A stretch of DNA of 64,000 nt from Pseudomonas fluorescens (GCF_001708445.1 NZ_CP015637.1:3535001-3599000), one strand, 5' to 3'. Positions 1 to 10,094 are shown, counted from the stretch's first letter. Translations and numbers: made by a program. Notes: generated by a model not told the origin, from the letters alone.

Positions 1-453
1 CAAGCCTTTCAACTGATCGATGGCTTGGGCTGGCTGGCCAGCGCAGGCACCTTGACCGTCGAGCGTCATCGGCAGTGGATCGCGCTGTCGACCTGTTGGG
101 TGGCGGTCGATGCCAACGATCAACCTCAAGGATTTCTGTGCGCAGAACGCCAGGGCGACGACCTGCATATCCATGAGGTGTCGGTCGCTCGGTCGCTGCA
201 CGGCCAGGGCTGGGGGCGCAAGCTGGTTGAGGCGGCGATGGACGCTGCGCGCTCACAGGCACTGCGCGCAGTGACCCTGACGACGTTCAGGCAGGTGCCG
301 TGGAATGCACCGTTCTACCGTCGCCTGGGGTTTGAGCTGCAAGCCGAGGCGTCATTGGATCAGCGCTTGGCCGGGATGTTGGCAGACGAGTATGCACACG
401 GCTTTGAGCCCGGCAGCCGCTGCGCCATGGTGTGGCGGGTGGCCAGAGCTTGA
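1..453 (+). CDS. GNAT-family N-acetyltransferase, 5' end outside window
   Basis: The reading frame is open from base 1, so the start lies upstream; the first in-window start-like codon is a TTG at 25. The product is a small acetyl-CoA-dependent N-acetyltransferase. The core acetyl-CoA-binding motif is visible as VARSLHGQGWGRKLVEAA (Q/R-x-x-G-x-G/A type) after a beta strand reading LHIHEVSV, followed by the C-terminal FYRRLGFE strand-helix typical of the fold. The substrate cannot be read from the sequence. It ends 57 bases before the stop of the convergent chemoreceptor gene. Confidence 0.85.
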   Translation, partial: QAFQLIDGLGWLASAGTLTVERHRQWIALSTCWVAVDANDQPQGFLCAERQGDDLHIHEVSVARSLHGQGWGRKLVEAAMDAARSQALRAVTLTTFRQVPWNAPFYRRLGFELQAEASLDQRLAGMLADEYAHGFEPGSRCAMVWRVARA

Positions 454-510
454 CCACCCGACGACCTTTCAGCCCGGCCCCCGACTTTGCTGGATGCGGT
501 GGGTCGCCTG

Positions 511-2076
511 TCAGCGATTGAAACGTTCAACCAATGCATATTGGGTGGACGCGGTGCGGGTCAGCTCCTTGCTCAGGTCGGTGGATTGATGCGCCTGGAC
601 CGAGGTCTGGTCGGCCAGTGTGGCAATGGTTGTGATGTTGCGGCTGATCTCCTCGGCCACGGCGCTCTGTTCCTCGGTGGCGGCGGCGATCTGGGTGGTC
701 ATGTCGGTGATGTGGGACACCGCTTCGCTGATGCCCACCAATGCCTGGTCGGCCTCAAGCACCCAAGCCACGCCTTCCTGGGCCTGGCGATGGCCGTTCT
801 CCATGCTTTGCACGGCATTGTTGGACGACGCCTGGAGCTTGGTGATCAGCCCGTGGATCTGGGTGGTGGATTGCGAGGTGCGTTGTGCCAGCTGTCGGAC
901 TTCGTCGGCGACCACGGCAAATCCGCGCCCCATCTCGCCGGCACGGGCCGCTTCGATGGCCGCGTTGAGGGCCAGCAGGTTGGTCTGGTCGGCGATGCCT
1001 TTGATCACATCGACGACGGTGCCGATTTCATCGCTGTCCCTGGCCAGCTGCGCCACGGTGACACCCGTTTCGCCGACCACCGCGGAAAGCCGCTCGATGG
1101 CTTCGCGGGTATCCCGCGCCACCTCACGGCCGCGCCCGGTCAGCAAGTTGGCTTGCTGGGTGGCATCGGCGGTGCGCTGCACATGGCTGGCGACTTCCTG
1201 GGTGGTCGCGGCCATCTGGTTGACGGCGGCCGAGACCTGCTCGGTTTCGACGCGCTGGCGGTCCAGGCCGGTGGAGCTGGCCGTGGCCAGTCGGTCGGAT
1301 TGCCCGGCCAGCGCACTGAGTTGCTCGGCGCTGTCCTGCAAACGGGTCAGGCAAGTCTTCAGGCGCGCGTTCTGGCTGAGGAACGCGGTTTCCAGGCGTG
1401 CCTGGGGACCGGCTTCATCGCTGTACATCTGTGCGATCAAGGCATCGGAGGTGGATGGCTCGACGCCGACCAGCAAGCGCAGGGTCGCGCGCTGGCGCCA
1501 CTGTGAGCAGAGCAGCGCCACCGGAACCGCGACGCCCACCGCCACGGCAATGGCCAGCGGCGCGCTGAGGAACAGCCCACCCACCGCGCCGGCAAGGCCG
1601 GTGGCGATATACGGCACGCAGCTCATCAAGGCCGGCGCCCAGGTGTCCAGGGCGGCCACGGCGGCTTTACCCTGGCTCAGACGCCGATACAGCGCCTGGG
1701 CACGCCGGATCTCATCGGCGGTCGGCTTGACCCTGACCGACTCGAAACCCACCACGCGGTTGCCCTCGAAAATCGGCGTGACATAGGCGTTGACCCAATA
1801 ATGATCGCCGTTTTTCGAGCGATTCTTGACGATGCCCATCCACGGCAGCCCCTGCTTGAGCGCACGCCACATATGGGCAAACACGGCGGGAGGCACGTCG
1901 GGATGGCGCACGATATTCTGCGGCGCCCCGATCAGGTCGGCGCGTTCAAAACCGCTGATATCGACAAAAGCATCGTTGCAGTAAGTGATCATCCCATCCA
2001 CATCGGTGGCGGAAATGAGCTTCTGCGAAGGCGCGAGGGAAATCTCGCGTTGTGTCACTGGCTGGTTATTGCGCAT
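511..2076 (-). CDS. aer: Aer-like aerotaxis receptor (PAS domain, methyl-accepting chemotaxis protein)
   Basis: 521 residues. An N-terminal PAS domain (about residues 10-115, with the [10 protein letters not shown] and [18 protein letters not shown] segments of the FAD-binding Aer PAS) precedes a short hydrophobic anchor around residues 150-190. A cytoplasmic signalling domain follows, with the conserved hairpin tip [19 protein letters not shown]. This is the Aer architecture: a redox-sensing PAS on the cytoplasmic side, no periplasmic sensor, signalling through CheW/CheA. Length and N-terminal sequence fit Pseudomonas Aer. It is transcribed alone and diverges from ycaO over about 213 bases. 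Confidence 0.88.
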   Translation of the reverse strand: MRNNQPVTQREISLAPSQKLISATDVDGMITYCNDAFVDISGFERADLIGAPQNIVRHPDVPPAVFAHMWRALKQGLPWMGIVKNRSKNGDHYWVNAYVTPIFEGNRVVGFESVRVKPTADEIRRAQALYRRLSQGKAAVAALDTWAPALMSCVPYIATGLAGAVGGLFLSAPLAIAVAVGVAVPVALLCSQWRQRATLRLLVGVEPSTSDALIAQMYSDEAGPQARLETAFLSQNARLKTCLTRLQDSAEQLSALAGQSDRLATASSTGLDRQRVETEQVSAAVNQMAATTQEVASHVQRTADATQQANLLTGRGREVARDTREAIERLSAVVGETGVTVAQLARDSDEIGTVVDVIKGIADQTNLLALNAAIEAARAGEMGRGFAVVADEVRQLAQRTSQSTTQIHGLITKLQASSNNAVQSMENGHRQAQEGVAWVLEADQALVGISEAVSHITDMTTQIAAATEEQSAVAEEISRNITTIATLADQTSVQAHQSTDLSKELTRTASTQYALVERFNR

Positions 2077-2289
2077 TCGACTACTCCCTGAATTGCTAGC
2101 AGGTCATCGGCAACCGTACAGATAAGTTGATGGTATTTCGTCTGACAAGTGCTCTGGCGTGGCTTTATACCGGCGTCGATAGCGAATCAGCCTTGCCTGT
2201 CGGCGGCCGAATGGCGAAAGCACAAGACTTAAAACGCAAATCCCGGATAATGGCGGCCAATTTGAAGTTCGCTATTTTGGTAATCCCGC

Positions 2290-4488
2290 ATGGAAATTAA
2301 GGTCAACTTTCTCGACAACCTTCGACTTGAAGCCAAGTTCGATGACTTCACGGTGATCGCCGATCAACCGATTCGCTATAAAGGCGACGGGTCGGCGCCG
2401 GGGCCATTCGATTACTTCCTGGCCTCGTCAGCGTTGTGTGCGGCGTATTTTGTGAAGCTGTACTGCCAGACGCGCAATATCCCCACGGAAAATATCCGCC
2501 TGTCGCAGAACAACATCGTTGATCCGGAAAACCGCTACAACCAGATCTTCAAGATCCAGGTCGAGCTGCCTGCGGACATTTCCGAGAAGGACCGCCAGGG
2601 TATCCTGCGTTCCATCGACCGTTGCACCGTGAAGAAAGTGGTGCAGGCCGGGCCGGAATTCGTCATCGAAGAAGTGGACAACCTCGACGCCGATGCCCAG
2701 GCCTTGTTGATGCCCGGCAGCCCATCCGACGCGGGCACTTATATCGCGGGCAAGGACCTGCCGCTGGAGCAGACGATCGCCAATATGTCCGGGATCCTGG
2801 CCGGCCTGGGCATGAAGATCGAGATCGCCTCGTGGCGCAATATCGTGCCCAACGTCTGGTCCCTGCATATCCGTGATGCGCACTCGCCGATGTGCTTTAC
2901 CAACGGCAAAGGCGCGACCAAGGAAGGCGCCCTGGCGTCGGCGTTGGGCGAGTTTATCGAGCGGCTCAACTGCAACTTCTTCTACAACGATCAGTTCTGG
3001 GGCGAGGAATTGGCCAACGCGCCGTTCGTGCATTACCCCGATGAGCGTTGGTTCCAGCCGGGGCGCAAGGATGAACTGCCGCCGGAAATCCTCGACGCCT
3101 ACTGCCTGAAGATCTACAACCGCGACGGTGAGCTGCGCGGTTCCCACCTGTTCGACACCAATTCCGGTAACGAAGAACGTGGCATTGTCTCGCTGCCGTT
3201 TGTGCGCCAGTCCGATGGCGAGGTGGTGTATTTCCCGTCCAACCTGATCGAAAACCTCTACCTGAGCAATGGCATGAGTGCCGGCAATACCTTGGCCGAA
3301 GCCCAGGTGCAGTGCCTGTCGGAAATCTTCGAGCGCGCGGTCAAGCGTGAAATCATCGAAGGCGAGTTCGCGCTGCCGGACGTGCCGGCCGAGGTGCTGG
3401 CGAAGTACCCCGGTATCCTGGCCGGTATCGAAGGCCTGGAAGCCCAGGGCTTCCCGGTGCTGGTCAAGGATGCGTCGCTGGGCGGTGAATTCCCGGTGAT
3501 GTGCGTGACCTTGATGAACCCGCGTACCGGAGGCGTATTCGCCTCATTCGGCGCGCACCCGAGTATGGAAGTGGCCCTGGAGCGCAGCCTCACCGAACTG
3601 CTGCAAGGCCGCAGCTTCGAAGGCTTGAACGATTTGCCGCAGCCAACCTTTGAAGGCCATGCAGTCACCGAGCCGAACAACTTTGTCGAACACTTCATTG
3701 ACTCCAGCGGTGTGGTGTCGTGGCGCTTCTTCAGTGCCCAGTCGGATTACGAATTCGTCGAGTGGGACTTCTCGGGCCAGGGTGAAAACTCCAACGCCGA
3801 AGAGGCCGCGACCCTGTTCGGCATCCTCGACAACATGGGCAAGGAGTCGTACATGGCGGTGTACGAGCACCTTGGCGCCACGGCCTGCCGCATCCTGGTG
3901 CCGGACTACTCGGAAATCTACCCGGTGGACGACCTGATCTGGGATAACACCAACAAGGCCCTGTTTTTCCGCGCCGACATCCTCAACCTGCACAGCCTCA
4001 GCGATGCCGAGCTCAAGGCCCTGGCCGAGCGCCTGGTGGAGAGCGAGCTGGACGACTACACCGATATCACCACCTTGATCGGCATCGAGTTCGACGACAA
4101 CACCGCCTGGGGCCAGTTGACCATCCTGGAATTGAAGCTGCTGATCTACCTCGCGTTGCAGCAGTACGAAGACGCCAAGGAACTGGTGGAAATGTTCCTG
4201 CAGTACAACGACAACACCGTCGAGCGCGGCCTGTTCTACCAGGCGGTGAACGCGGTGCTGGAGATGGAACTGGACGAAGACCTGGAACTGGCGGACTACG
4301 AGGCCAACTTCCGACGGATGTTCGGTAACGAGCGGATGGACGCCGTGATCGGCTCGGTGAATGGCAGCGTGCGTTTCTATGGCTTGACGCCGACCAGCAC
4401 CAAGCTGGAAGGGCTGGATCGGCATCTACGCTTGATCGAGAGCTACAAGAAACTGCACGGCGCGCGGGCCAATATCACCTCGGCCTGA
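2290..4488 (+). CDS. ycaO: OsmC-domain/YcaO-domain fusion protein
   Basis: 732 residues. The N-terminal ~130 residues form an OsmC-like domain (GDGSAPGPFDYFLASSALC is the typical OsmC start with its Cys). The middle, about 180-580, is a YcaO domain with the ATP-handling segments KGATKEGALASALGEFIERL and EAQVQCLSEIFERAVKRE. The rest is a helical C-terminal extension. YcaO proteins activate amide backbones with ATP. E. coli YcaO, which has the same architecture, has been linked to RimO-dependent beta-methylthiolation of ribosomal protein S12. There is no partner cyclodehydratase or precursor peptide gene beside it, so a housekeeping role is more likely than RiPP synthesis. The ribosome binding site before the ATG is weak. 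Confidence 0.9.
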   Translation: MEIKVNFLDNLRLEAKFDDFTVIADQPIRYKGDGSAPGPFDYFLASSALCAAYFVKLYCQTRNIPTENIRLSQNNIVDPENRYNQIFKIQVELPADISEKDRQGILRSIDRCTVKKVVQAGPEFVIEEVDNLDADAQALLMPGSPSDAGTYIAGKDLPLEQTIANMSGILAGLGMKIEIASWRNIVPNVWSLHIRDAHSPMCFTNGKGATKEGALASALGEFIERLNCNFFYNDQFWGEELANAPFVHYPDERWFQPGRKDELPPEILDAYCLKIYNRDGELRGSHLFDTNSGNEERGIVSLPFVRQSDGEVVYFPSNLIENLYLSNGMSAGNTLAEAQVQCLSEIFERAVKREIIEGEFALPDVPAEVLAKYPGILAGIEGLEAQGFPVLVKDASLGGEFPVMCVTLMNPRTGGVFASFGAHPSMEVALERSLTELLQGRSFEGLNDLPQPTFEGHAVTEPNNFVEHFIDSSGVVSWRFFSAQSDYEFVEWDFSGQGENSNAEEAATLFGILDNMGKESYMAVYEHLGATACRILVPDYSEIYPVDDLIWDNTNKALFFRADILNLHSLSDAELKALAERLVESELDDYTDITTLIGIEFDDNTAWGQLTILELKLLIYLALQQYEDAKELVEMFLQYNDNTVERGLFYQAVNAVLEMELDEDLELADYEANFRRMFGNERMDAVIGSVNGSVRFYGLTPTSTKLEGLDRHLRLIESYKKLHGARANITSA

Positions 4489-4578
4489 CGCACTGACCCG
4501 TGTGGGAGGCGCCACTACCTCTTCGAGATAGTGTTGTCGCGCATGCCTATGCCGTTCAGTTAAGTGCACATCGCCTTC

Positions 4579-4678
4579 TGTAGGAGCGAGCTTGCTCGCG
4601 AAAAACGTCAACGATAACGCGTGTTTCCTGAATCAACGCGGCGCCTGTGAGTTCTTCGCGAGCAAGCTCGCTCCTACA
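4579..4678. repeat. REPIN: inverted pair of REP palindromes
   Basis: Two copies of the Pseudomonas REP core GAGCGAGCTTGCTCGCGAA face each other: 4579-4602 on the plus strand and 4655-4678 on the minus strand. Outer arms TGTAGGAG/CTCCTACA are perfectly complementary. The unit would fold as one long hairpin of about 100 nt. It lies between convergent ycaO and the transsulfuration genes, the usual REPIN location. No RAYT transposase gene is in the window. Confidence 0.92.
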
Positions 4679-4746
4679 AAAAAAGCCTTAACTGAACGGC
4701 ATTGGGGCTTGCCCCTCCCACCTGGGATTCATGGGGGCTGGAGGAT

Positions 4747-5913
4747 TTATATCCGGGCCAAGGCTTGCGCCAGGTCCGCCCGCAGATCCTCGACATCCTC
4801 AACCCCCACCGACAACCGCACCAACCCATCGCCAATACCCAATTGCGCGCGCGTGGCGGCGGGGATGCTTGCGTGGGTCATGATTGCCGGGTGTTCGATC
4901 AGGCTTTCCACGCCCCCCAGGCTTTCGGCCAAAGCGAAGATTCTGACGTTTTCCAGGAAGCGCCGGGCGCCGGCCAGGTCGCTGTTCAAATCCAGCGAAA
5001 TCATCCCGCCAAACCCGCGCATCTGTCGACGCGCCAGTGCGTGCTGGGGATGGGACGCCAGGCCGGGATAGTGAACCCGCGACACTTGCGGTTGTTGTTC
5101 CAGCCAGGTCGCCAATTCCAGTGCATTGCTGCAATGGCGCTCCATGCGCAGGGCCAGGGTTTTCACGCCGCGCAGGGTCAGGAAGGCATCGAAGGGCCCG
5201 GCAATCGCGCCGACCGAGTTTTGCAGGAAGCCCAGGCGTTCGGCCAGTTCCGGGTTGTCGCCAACGATGGCGATGCCGCCGATCACGTCGGAGTGGCCAT
5301 TGAGGTACTTGGTGGTGGAGTGCACCACGATGTCGAAACCCAGCTCCAGCGGGCGCTGGATCCACGGGCTGGCGAATGTGTTGTCGGCCACGCAGAGGAT
5401 GCCGCGGTCACGGCAGATGCGCGCGATGGCGCTGAGGTCGGTCAGGCGCAGCAACGGGTTGCTTGGGGTTTCAACCCAGACCATGCGCGTGTCGTCTTGC
5501 AACGACGCTTCAAACGCCGCGCCATCGCTCAGGTCGACAAAGCTGAAACGGTGCCCCGCACTGCGCTGGCGCACCTTGTCGAACAGACGAAATGTGCCGC
5601 CGTACAGGTCGTTGCCGGAGACGATATGGGCGCCTGCATCGAGTAATTCCAATACGGTGGAAATCGCCGCCAGCCCCGAGGCGAAGGCAAACGCCTGGCT
5701 GCCGCCTTCGAGGTCGGCCACGCAGCGTTCCAGGGCAAAGCGCGTGGGGTTATGGGAGCGGCCGTAGTCGAACCCCTTGTGTACACCGGGGCTGTCTTGC
5801 AGGTAGGTGGAGTTGGCGTAGATCGGCGGCATCAGCGCGCCCGTGGTCGGGTCGGGTGATTGCCCGGCGTGGATCACGCGGGTGGCAAACGCGCTTTTAT
5901 CGGGCTGACTCAT
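4747..5913 (-). CDS. Trans-sulfuration PLP enzyme, cystathionine gamma-lyase/gamma-synthase type
   Basis: 388 residues of the Cys/Met-metabolism PLP-dependent fold. The lysine that binds PLP is K202 in HSTTKYLNGHSDV; the phosphate-binding SGLAAIS segment is near residue 80, and VETPSNP is the substrate-loop motif. The start overlaps the stop of the cystathionine beta-synthase gene by ATGA, so the two are translationally coupled. That pairing favours cystathionine gamma-lyase in reverse transsulfuration (homocysteine to cysteine). Gamma-synthase activity is possible, as sequence alone separates the two poorly. Confidence 0.85.
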   Translation of the reverse strand: MSQPDKSAFATRVIHAGQSPDPTTGALMPPIYANSTYLQDSPGVHKGFDYGRSHNPTRFALERCVADLEGGSQAFAFASGLAAISTVLELLDAGAHIVSGNDLYGGTFRLFDKVRQRSAGHRFSFVDLSDGAAFEASLQDDTRMVWVETPSNPLLRLTDLSAIARICRDRGILCVADNTFASPWIQRPLELGFDIVVHSTTKYLNGHSDVIGGIAIVGDNPELAERLGFLQNSVGAIAGPFDAFLTLRGVKTLALRMERHCSNALELATWLEQQPQVSRVHYPGLASHPQHALARRQMRGFGGMISLDLNSDLAGARRFLENVRIFALAESLGGVESLIEHPAIMTHASIPAATRAQLGIGDGLVRLSVGVEDVEDLRADLAQALARI

Positions 5914-7286
5914 GCAAGGGACCTCCGTAGGTGATTGAGCAGGTCGACTCGGGTGATCAGGCCGTGGAAGCCCGAGGCGTCGGCGATGATGGCGACCAGG
6001 CCGCGATCCAGTTCCGCCTGCAATTCGGCCAGGCTGGCGCTGGGGGCCAGGGTTTGCACTTTATCGGTCATGGCGCTGGCGACGATCATCGAGAAATCCG
6101 CGGCGTCATGGTGCAGGCCCAGCAGGATGTCGGATTCGTCGATCACCCCCACCAATGTCTGTCCGTCCACCAGCACCGGCAGTTGCGAGACATCGGCCAG
6201 GCGCATGCGCTGGAAGGCGGTGAGCAGGGTGTCGTCGGGGCTCACGCTGATCACGCGGCCATCTTCGAAGCGGCGGGCGATCAGGTCGCGCAGGTCGCCG
6301 TAGTGCTTGTATTGCAGCAGGCCCGCATCCTTCATCCATTGGTCGTTGTAGACCTTTGACAGGTAGCGCGTGCCGGTGTCGCAGACGAACGTGACCACGC
6401 GCTTGGGCTCGGTCTGCGCACGGCAATAGCGCAGCGCGGCGGCGAACAGGGTACCGGTGGAGGAACCGCCGAGAATGCCCTCGGCCTTGAGCAGTTGGCG
6501 GGCGTGGTCGAAGCTTTCTTCATCGCTGATGGAATAGGCTTGGCGCACGCTGGAGAGGTCGGCGATCGACGGAATGAAATCCTCGCCAATGCCTTCCACC
6601 GCCCACGAGCCTGGCGTTTCCAGGCGGCCACTGCGGCTGTATTCCGCCATTACCGAGCCCACCGGGTCGGCCAGCACCATGGCCAGGTCGGGTTGTACGC
6701 GCTTGAAAAAGCGGGTCAGGCCGGTGAGGGTGCCCGCTGAGCCGACCCCCACCACAATCGCGTCCACGTCGTGCTGGGTTTGCGCCCAGATTTCCGGGGC
6801 AGTGCTGGTTTCATGAGCCAGGGGGTTGGCCGGGTTGTTGAACTGGTCGGCGAAGAACGCGTCGGGAATGCCCTTGGCCAGGCGCGCGGCCACGTCCTGG
6901 TAATACTCGGGGTGGCCCTTGCCCACATCGGAGCGGGTGATATGCACTTCGGCGCCCATGGCCTTGAGGTGCAGCACTTTTTCCGTGGACATCTTGTCGG
7001 GCACTACCAGCACGACCCGGTAGCCCTTGGCCCGGCCTACCAGCGCCAGGCCCAGACCGGTGTTGCCGGCGGTGGCTTCGATAATGGTGCCGCCAGGGCG
7101 CAGGCGGCCGTCGCGTTCGGCGGCGTCGATCATGGCCAGGCCGATGCGGTCCTTGATGGAACCACCGGGGTTTTGCGATTCGAGCTTGAGAAACAGGGTG
7201 CAGAGGCCGGTATCGAAACGGCTGACGCGTACCAGCGGCGTGTTGCCGATCAGTTCGAGGACGGCGGGGCGGGAAGGCGTAGGCAT
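5910..7286 (-). CDS. Cystathionine beta-synthase
   Basis: 458 residues. The N-terminal two-thirds is a fold-type II PLP enzyme: ELIGNTPLVR at the start, PLP lysine K45 in GGSIKDRIG, the ATAGNTGLGLA substrate loop and a GSAGTLTG phosphate-binding loop. The C-terminal ~130 residues hold two CBS modules (about 325-380 and 390-455), as in eukaryotic and some bacterial CBS and unlike ordinary cysteine synthases. The predicted reaction is serine plus homocysteine to cystathionine. It is first gene of the two-gene transsulfuration operon. Confidence 0.88.
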   Translation of the reverse strand: MPTPSRPAVLELIGNTPLVRVSRFDTGLCTLFLKLESQNPGGSIKDRIGLAMIDAAERDGRLRPGGTIIEATAGNTGLGLALVGRAKGYRVVLVVPDKMSTEKVLHLKAMGAEVHITRSDVGKGHPEYYQDVAARLAKGIPDAFFADQFNNPANPLAHETSTAPEIWAQTQHDVDAIVVGVGSAGTLTGLTRFFKRVQPDLAMVLADPVGSVMAEYSRSGRLETPGSWAVEGIGEDFIPSIADLSSVRQAYSISDEESFDHARQLLKAEGILGGSSTGTLFAAALRYCRAQTEPKRVVTFVCDTGTRYLSKVYNDQWMKDAGLLQYKHYGDLRDLIARRFEDGRVISVSPDDTLLTAFQRMRLADVSQLPVLVDGQTLVGVIDESDILLGLHHDAADFSMIVASAMTDKVQTLAPSASLAELQAELDRGLVAIIADASGFHGLITRVDLLNHLRRSLA

Positions 7287-7552
7287 GTCGTCACCTGGTT
7301 ACGGGATGGGCGTAGGGTGGGGGACAGCAAAAGGAAAAGCATGGCTTGGAACATAGGCCGGTATCGGGCGGCTCGCAACCGAGCGGTCGGCTGGGTGTCT
7401 TTTTTTGGCGCATGGGCGACGCTCGGGTGCGCCATCAACGAGCAGGCCCGAGCACCTGGATGGGCACGCGAGCCCGCTCATCACAGCGTTTCGGCCTTTG
7501 GCCTGGGGTTTGCTTTAAGACAGGTCAACTTGGATACAAGATGGGAATCCCT

Positions 7553-9349
7553 ATGCAGAGCGTTATCGGCTGGACCCTTGGCGAATGGCACGCGGCCTAT
7601 CGCAGCGGGGCGATGACCCCCGACCGGTTGTTGAGCCTGGCGGCGCAATACAGCGCGGATGACAGCGCCTGGATTGCCCGCGCACAACCTGAGCAATTGG
7701 CCATGCAACTGGCGCAATTGAACGACAGGCTGGACGCGGTGGGCGGCGATATCGACAAGTTGCCGCTGTACGGCGTGCCATTCGCCATCAAGGACAACAT
7801 TGACGCGGCGGGCTGGGACACCACGGCAGCCTGCCCGGAATTCGCCTACAGCCCAACGTCGGACGCGACCGTAGTCGCCAAACTGCGAGCGGCAGGTGCG
7901 ATTCTGATGGGCAAGACCAACCTGGATCAATTCGCCACTGGCCTGGTGGGCACGCGCTCGCCGTATGGTGCGGTGGGTAACAGTTTCAATGCCGATTACG
8001 TCAGCGGCGGTTCCAGCTCCGGCTCGGCGTCGGTGGTTGCCCGCGGGCTGGTGGCGTTTGCGCTGGGCACCGACACCGCAGGCTCGGGCCGAGTACCGGC
8101 AGGGTTCAACAATATCGTCGGATTGAAACCGACCAAGGGCCGGTTTTCGAATACGGGCCTGGTGTCGGCCTGTCGCACGTTGGATTGCATCTCGGTGTTC
8201 GCCCTGACCGTGGAGGATGCCGCCGCGGTGGCGCAGGTCGCACAGGGCTATGACGCCAGCGACGCATACTCGCGTAGCAACCCCTACACGGCGCCGGTGA
8301 GCGTGGGTGCCTCGATCAAGCTGGCAATACCGGCGAGCCTGGAGTTCTTCGGCGATACGCAGAACCAGGCGGTGTTCGAGCAGGCGGTCGAGCACTTCAA
8401 GGCGTTGGGCGCGGTGATCAGCGAGGTGGATTTCAGTGCGTTCAAGGCCCTGGCCGACCAGTTGTATTCGGGTCCCTGGGTCGCAGAACGCACGGTGGCC
8501 CTGGAAGGCATGCTCGAACACCAGCCGCAGGCCATCAACCCGGTGGTGCGCGGCATTGTCGAAAATGGCCTCCAGTACAGCGCCTGCGATGCCTACAAGG
8601 CCGAATACCTGCGGGCCGAACTCAGTCGCCGCATCAACGACACCTTGGCGGGGTTCGACGCCTTGCTGGTGCCGACCTCGCCGACGATTCGCACGCGCGC
8701 CGACATGGTGCTGGAGCCGGTGCGCTACAACGCGCAATTCGGCTACTACACCAACTTCACCAACCTGGCGGACCTGTCGGCGCTGGCGCTGCCGGCGGGC
8801 CTGCGAGCGGACGGTCTACCGTGCGGCATTACCCTGCTCGCACCGGCCTGGCATGACAGCGCCCTGGCGCACCTGGGCCAGCGCTGGCAGGCCAGCCTTG
8901 AGTTGCCGCTCGGCGCAACCGAACGCCAACTGCCGGCACCCGCTGCTGCCCAACAGGCACCCGGTACCGTGCGCGTGGCGGTGGTGGGCGCCCACCTGAG
9001 CGGCATGCCGTTGAACTTCCAACTGACCACACGCAACGCCGTGCTGGTGGAGCAGACCCTCACGGCCAGCACTTATCGTTTGTATGCGCTGCCCGGCACT
9101 GTGCCGCCCAAGCCGGGGCTGGCCAGGGCGGAAGGTGGCCGATCGATCATCGTCGAGCTGTGGGACATGCCTATCGCCCGTTTTGGCGAGTTCGTCGCCG
9201 AAATTCCCGCACCGCTGGGGATCGGCACCCTGATGCTGGCGGATGGACGCAGTGTCAAAGGCTTTATCTGCGAACCCTGGGCCCTGGCGGATGCGCTGGA
9301 TGTCACTGAGTTTGGCGGCTGGCGCGCCTATGTCACCAGCAAGGGGTAA
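7553..9349 (+). CDS. atzF: Allophanate hydrolase
   Basis: 598 residues from the chosen ATG. An alternative in-frame ATG lies at 7541; 7553 is preceded at good spacing by GGGAA. The N-terminal ~440 residues are an amidase-signature domain with the Lys-Ser-Ser triad K80 (FAIKDN), S154 (GGSSSGS) and S178 (DTAGSGR); the 74- and 24-residue spacings are those of AtzF. The C-terminal ~150 residues are the allophanate-hydrolase C-domain. It hydrolyses allophanate to ammonia and CO2. Its usual partner urea carboxylase is not in the window, and the next gene, 2 bases downstream, is a GntR regulator. Confidence 0.87.
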   Translation: MQSVIGWTLGEWHAAYRSGAMTPDRLLSLAAQYSADDSAWIARAQPEQLAMQLAQLNDRLDAVGGDIDKLPLYGVPFAIKDNIDAAGWDTTAACPEFAYSPTSDATVVAKLRAAGAILMGKTNLDQFATGLVGTRSPYGAVGNSFNADYVSGGSSSGSASVVARGLVAFALGTDTAGSGRVPAGFNNIVGLKPTKGRFSNTGLVSACRTLDCISVFALTVEDAAAVAQVAQGYDASDAYSRSNPYTAPVSVGASIKLAIPASLEFFGDTQNQAVFEQAVEHFKALGAVISEVDFSAFKALADQLYSGPWVAERTVALEGMLEHQPQAINPVVRGIVENGLQYSACDAYKAEYLRAELSRRINDTLAGFDALLVPTSPTIRTRADMVLEPVRYNAQFGYYTNFTNLADLSALALPAGLRADGLPCGITLLAPAWHDSALAHLGQRWQASLELPLGATERQLPAPAAAQQAPGTVRVAVVGAHLSGMPLNFQLTTRNAVLVEQTLTASTYRLYALPGTVPPKPGLARAEGGRSIIVELWDMPIARFGEFVAEIPAPLGIGTLMLADGRSVKGFICEPWALADALDVTEFGGWRAYVTSKG

Positions 9350-9351
9350 GC

Positions 9352-10053
9352 ATGCCGCTTTCAACGCTGAAAAAACCGCGCGAGCGCCCGGACAGCCTGG
9401 CCGAGCAGATCTATGCGCAACTCAAGGCGGATATCTTCGACTTTCGCCTGTTGCCTGGCGACCGTTTCAGCGAGGGCGAAGTGGCCGAGCGCATGAGTGT
9501 CAGCCGTACACCCGTGCGCCAGGCGCTGTACCGCCTGGAACGGGAAGGCTACCTGGCGGTGTACTTCCGCAGCGGCTGGCAGGTGAAACCGTTCGACTTC
9601 ACCTATTTCGAAGAGCTGTATGACGTGCGGATCGTGCTGGAACTGGCCGCTGTCAGCCGTTTATGCGCGATGGAGCAACCGAACCCGATCTTGCAAGGGC
9701 TGCAGGCGACCTGGCTGGTGGAGGAATGTGAGCGCCTGCAGGACAGTCAGGCGGTGTCGGCGCTGGATGAACACTTTCACTGCGCCCTGGTGCAAGCCAC
9801 CGGCAACCGTGAGATGGCACACATGCACTACGCCCTTACGGAAAAGATCCGCATCATCCGGCGCCTCGACTTTACCCAGGCTTCACGCATTGCGGCGACG
9901 TACGAGGAGCATGGGCAAATACTCACCGCGATCCTGCAACGGCGTGTCGATCAGGCGCAGCACTTGCTCAAGCGGCATATCGAACTGAGCAAGCAGGCAG
10001 TGCGCGAGATCACCTTGCATCGGTTGCAGATGGCCAAGCCGCGCACGCCTTGA
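9352..10053 (+). CDS. GntR-family regulator, FadR/FCD type
   Basis: 233 residues. A winged-helix GntR domain occupies residues 1-75 (LAEQIYAQLKADIFDFRLLPG and MSVSRTPVRQALYRLEREG). An all-helical FCD effector domain follows, with the acidic/His metal-site positions in VLELAAVSRLCA and DEHFHCALVQATGN. It starts 2 bases after the allophanate hydrolase stop, so it is in the same transcript and probably controls it. The ligand is unknown. Confidence 0.87.
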   Translation: MPLSTLKKPRERPDSLAEQIYAQLKADIFDFRLLPGDRFSEGEVAERMSVSRTPVRQALYRLEREGYLAVYFRSGWQVKPFDFTYFEELYDVRIVLELAAVSRLCAMEQPNPILQGLQATWLVEECERLQDSQAVSALDEHFHCALVQATGNREMAHMHYALTEKIRIIRRLDFTQASRIAATYEEHGQILTAILQRRVDQAQHLLKRHIELSKQAVREITLHRLQMAKPRTP

Positions 10054-10060
10054 GCAAGCC

Positions 10061-10088
10061 CGTAGGCGCGAGCTTGCTCGCTCCTACA
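10061..10088. repeat. Single REP palindrome
   Basis: GGCGCGAGCTTGCTCGCTCC with TACA after it matches one arm of the REPIN at 4.6 kb. It sits between the convergent GntR gene and the DapA-like gene. No facing second copy was seen, so this is a REP singlet. Confidence 0.85.
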
Positions 10089-10094
10089 CAGGCA

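Noticed and set aside
487..1506. Long open frame opposite the aer gene
   Set aside because: It is a GC-rich antisense shadow of a clear chemoreceptor gene; composition is Gly/His/Leu-biased and it has no ribosome binding site. The same applies to long antisense frames at 42604-44088, 46354-47637, 52771-54495, 55021-56409 and 60245-61420.
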